From Patescibacteria group bacterium (GTDB taxonomy: Bacteria; Patescibacteriota; Minisyncoccia; Portnoybacterales; UBA2143), in contig JAHJUH010000077.1 in assembly GCA_018829245.1 (NCBI GenBank), forward strand, positions 1 to 27,366: a stretch of DNA of 27,366 nt, written 5' to 3'. The translations under genes and the position numbers were made by a program. Position 1 is the first letter of the stretch. The number at the start of each line of letters is the position of its first letter. The notes below the pieces were generated by a model, which did not search any database, was not told the DNA's origin, and saw only the letters and a list, made by a program, of their open reading frames with translations. This document shows positions 25,164 to 27,366 of the stretch, piece after piece.

Positions 25164-25828
25164 ATTTAATAAGAAATTTTCAGAAAATTAAATGGGAGAT
25201 TTTAGCTAAACTTAATCCAAATTATTATGTTTTTTCTGATGAAATTATTTCTAAAGACGAAATAAAATATCGAAAAAGCGGTAAAGACGATTTTCAAAAA
25301 TTTATTTTAAAAGATGAAGAATTAAAAAGATTTTTAGAAAGTAGCCAATCAAAGACTTGTTTAGAATTTGGTTGTGGTAATGGCAGAATGACAGAATTTT
25401 TGGCTGAAATTTTTGCTAAAGTTTATGCTGTTGATATCTCAGAAGGAATGATTGAATCGGCTAAAAAAAGACTTTCTAATATTAGAAATATTATTTATAT
25501 TAAAAACAGCGGAGAGAAAATTTCTTTGTTAGACAATTCAATAGATTTTATATTTTCATACGCTGTATTACAGCATTTTCCTAATAAGAAAATGATAAAA
25601 GAACGATTAAAGGAATTTCATAGAATTATGAAAGATGATGCGATAGCTAAGATACAGATTCGAGGACGTTCGGCTTATGGGGGTATTTTTAGATATTTAA
25701 AATGGTATTACGGAGTATTTTTTTTGAAAAAAGAAATTTTTAATATTTTAGAAAAAACAGGATTTAAAGTTATTAATAGCGAAGGAGAAAATGATAAGTT
25801 GTTTTGGATATTAATTAAAAAAATATGA
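25160..25828 (+). CDS. class I SAM-dependent methyltransferase
   Basis: A 222-residue protein. A helical N-terminal region of about 60 residues precedes motif I CLEFGCGNGRM (67-77), AVDISEGMI (90-98) on strand 2, and SYAVLQHFPNK in place of the usual VLEH. A C-terminal hydrophobic-aromatic segment (FRYLKWYYGVFFLKKEIF) follows. It is coupled by ATGA overlaps to both neighbours, a GT4 gene and the flippase gene, so it probably modifies the glycan before export. The acceptor is unknown. Confidence 0.88.
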   Translation: MNLIRNFQKIKWEILAKLNPNYYVFSDEIISKDEIKYRKSGKDDFQKFILKDEELKRFLESSQSKTCLEFGCGNGRMTEFLAEIFAKVYAVDISEGMIESAKKRLSNIRNIIYIKNSGEKISLLDNSIDFIFSYAVLQHFPNKKMIKERLKEFHRIMKDDAIAKIQIRGRSAYGGIFRYLKWYYGVFFLKKEIFNILEKTGFKVINSEGENDKLFWILIKKI

Positions 25829-27135
25829 TTTCAAGATTTAAAGATTTTATTAAAATATCATTTGTTCAGGATGTGGGTATTTTACAAATAGGCAAATTTT
25901 TTTCTATTTTTTTAAGCATAGCAAGTTCTGTTATTTTAGCTCGTTTATTAAAACCAGAATTATATGGAACCTATGGGTTAATTTTTGCTTTTGTTGGATT
26001 AGTTGGAATTTTTATGAATTGGGGTGGAAGTTTTGCTAGTTTAACTCTTTTATCTGAAGCTTATGCCAAGAAAGATAAGCAAGAAGTTAAAAACATCTTA
26101 ACTTATTTTGTAAAAGTTACTCTTTTAGCTATTTGTATTGTAGGTATTTTGAGTGTTTTTTTAGCTCCTTTTTTAACAAGCTTGCTTTATAATAATAGTC
26201 AGATAGGTAATTGGGCAAGAATAGTGTTATTGGCTAGTTTTTTAGGTGTTATTTATGGTTTGCTTGTAATTGTTTTACAGTCTATTCGTAAAATTAAACA
26301 ATTAACTATTTTAGAAACCTTTAGTAAATTTGTTTATACTTTATTGCCAATTATTTTTGTTTTTTTAGGCTTTGGTTTAACTGGAATAGTTTGGGGGCAT
26401 TTTATATCTGCTTTTATTTTTTTAGTTTTAGCTATTTTTCTTTATTCTTTTTTAATTAAAAAAGATGAGCTTTTACCAAGCTTAAGTCAAATATTTTTAA
26501 ATTTCAGAAGAATAAATTTTAAAAAATATTTTAATTTTAGTTTTTTAATTGCTCTTGATAAAAATATAGGTCGTTTTCTTTCTCTTTTGCCAGTTATCTT
26601 TTTAGGTATTTTTGCTTCTATGCAAGATGTGGGTTATTTTAAAATTGCGTTAGGCTATATTGCCATTCCTTCAATGATTCTAGAGCCTATTGCTCGGCTT
26701 TTAACTGTTCAATTGCCTAAATCTAAATCCTATAATTTACAAACCTTAAAAGAGCATTTTTATAAAACAACTCTTTATTCGGGTTTAATTTCTGTTTTAT
26801 TATTTGTTCCTTTTGTTGTTTTAGCTCCTTATTTAATAAAATTATTTTATGGTCTGGAATATATTCCTAGTATTCAGTTGGCATATTATTTATCTGTTTT
26901 AATAGCTCTTTCCGGTTTTAGTGTGGGATTAGGCGCTTTTTATAGAACTGTTAATAGAATGAAGACTTCAATTACGATTAATATTTGTTACGCAATATTA
27001 ATAATATTATTAATATTTATTTTGATAAAATTTTATAACCCTTTAATAGCTGTAATCTCATCTTTAGTTATTTGTAATGTTTTTTCTTTAGCGTTACATT
27101 TTTATATCATTAGAAAGATTTTTAATAAAGTATAA
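25825..27135 (+). CDS. Wzx-like polysaccharide/lipid-linked glycan flippase (MOP superfamily)
   Basis: A 436-residue very hydrophobic protein with about twelve predicted membrane segments. The first helix region reads ILQIGKFFSIFLSIASSVILARLLKPE, with the charged LARLL.PE turn and the following YGTYGLIFAF typical of the polysaccharide transporter and oligosaccharide flippase branch. The length fits Wzx proteins. It would move lipid-linked oligosaccharide from the cytoplasmic to the outer face. No Wzy polymerase or Wzz regulator is recognisable in this window. It overlaps the upstream methyltransferase by 4 nt and ends just before the interrupted GT gene. Confidence 0.9.
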   Translation: MISRFKDFIKISFVQDVGILQIGKFFSIFLSIASSVILARLLKPELYGTYGLIFAFVGLVGIFMNWGGSFASLTLLSEAYAKKDKQEVKNILTYFVKVTLLAICIVGILSVFLAPFLTSLLYNNSQIGNWARIVLLASFLGVIYGLLVIVLQSIRKIKQLTILETFSKFVYTLLPIIFVFLGFGLTGIVWGHFISAFIFLVLAIFLYSFLIKKDELLPSLSQIFLNFRRINFKKYFNFSFLIALDKNIGRFLSLLPVIFLGIFASMQDVGYFKIALGYIAIPSMILEPIARLLTVQLPKSKSYNLQTLKEHFYKTTLYSGLISVLLFVPFVVLAPYLIKLFYGLEYIPSIQLAYYLSVLIALSGFSVGLGAFYRTVNRMKTSITINICYAILIILLIFILIKFYNPLIAVISSLVICNVFSLALHFYIIRKIFNKV

Positions 27136-27136
27136 T

Positions 27137-27247
27137 ATGAAAAAAATTAAAGTTGCTTTTATATTGTCAGGGTTAGGTCATATTAATAGAGGTGCAGAAG
27201 TGCATTTAACAGAAATAGTAAAGCGTTTGTGCTTGACGGGTACATAG
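27137..27247 (+). pseudogene. GT4-type glycosyltransferase, N-terminal fragment cut by an insertion sequence
   Basis: The ATG follows the flippase stop by one base. The reading frame gives KKIKVAFILSGLGHINRGAE and then VHLTEIVKRL, the beta-strand and RGAE loop of a GT4 subgroup. After about 31 codons the sequence changes to LCLTGT and a stop at 27245, coded by the end of the insertion sequence. The rest of the gene would lie beyond the window if it survives. In the genome this allele should be inactive unless the element excises precisely. Confidence 0.8.
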
Positions 27248-27366
27248 GTGACACTTTAATAGAATTATTGAACTTAATTGGTGTTTCGTAGTTTAATGAT
27301 TGATGCGGTCTTTTAAAATTGTATTCAATTAGCCATTCAGTCAGATTATGATTAAATGATACAACA
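27183..27366 (-). CDS. DDE transposase, C-terminal fragment (5' part beyond window)
   Basis: Read from the window edge on the (-) strand, the frame contains WLIEYNFKRPHQSLNYETP, the conserved C-terminal signature of IS481/IS3-type rve integrase-core transposases. The catalytic D, D and E residues would be upstream, outside the window. The frame remains open through the element end into the interrupted glycosyltransferase gene and stops at 27183, so roughly the last 15-18 residues are host-derived; no stop codon lies within the visible element end in this frame. Confidence 0.82.
   Translation of the reverse strand, partial: VVSFNHNLTEWLIEYNFKRPHQSLNYETPIKFNNSIKVSPMYPSSTNALLFLLNALLHLY
27229..27366 (-). 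mobile_element. insertion sequence of IS481/IS3 (DDE integrase) type, terminal part only
   Basis: From about 27229-27234 onward the sequence no longer continues the interrupted glycosyltransferase and instead carries a transposase C-terminus on the (-) strand. The end lies near TGCTTGACGGGTACATAGG. The inverted repeat partner and target-site duplication are outside the window, so the exact boundary is uncertain by several bases. Confidence 0.8.

Overview
The window is AT-rich, gene-dense bacterial DNA read with the standard code: TGA ends several genes and no in-frame TGA is needed inside one. Almost all of it is one co-directional (+) surface-glycan biosynthesis locus. Small tightly packed genes, many ATGA or TAATG overlaps, few recognisable Shine-Dalgarno sequences and the palindromic repeat GTCATCCTGAGCG...CTCAGGATGAC suggest a Patescibacteria/CPR-like genome. 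That placement is inference; no taxonomic marker gene is present.

Layout. Positions 1-5426: three GT4 glycosyltransferases, a B12-type radical SAM protein and a SAM methyltransferase. Positions 5447-5592: a structured intergenic element (E1) ending at the start codon of the next gene. Positions 5590-9369: a polyprenyl-phosphate-type GT2, a methyltransferase, a multi-pass GT-C-like protein and a second radical SAM protein. Positions 9375-9526: a second element (E2) with the same architecture as E1, again ending on the next start codon. Positions 9524-11808: two GT4 genes, the first carrying a 93-bp palindromic repeat in frame. Positions 11813-19471: a DegT-type sugar aminotransferase, a third radical SAM protein, a GT-C-like protein, a GT2 with a C-terminal membrane anchor, a methyltransferase and a glutamine-dependent asparagine synthase homologue. 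Positions 19473-23284: methyltransferase, GT4, methyltransferase, GT-C-like protein. Positions 23252-23983 (-): a GT2 converging on the preceding gene. Positions 23984-24050: overlapping divergent promoters. Positions 24051-27135: GT4, methyltransferase, Wzx-like flippase. Positions 27137-27366: a GT4 gene cut after about 31 codons by an insertion sequence that runs off the window.

How the genes may work together. GT4 enzymes would build a lipid-linked oligosaccharide on the cytoplasmic face, the Wzx-like protein would flip it, and three GT2 enzymes would charge polyprenyl phosphate with sugars for three GT-C-like membrane transferases acting outside. Each GT-C gene lies with a GT2 gene and a methyltransferase gene, so the locus looks like three parallel donor/acceptor modules. 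The aminotransferase, AsnB homologue, methyltransferases and radical SAM enzymes would add amino, amide and methyl decorations. No sugar-nucleotide dehydratase, polymerase or chain-length regulator is visible.

The most unusual material is non-coding: E1 and E2, each able to form two mutually exclusive folds at or next to the start codon of a glycosyltransferase. No stretch over 300 bases lacks a gene. I see no tRNA, rRNA, CRISPR array or intrinsic terminator.
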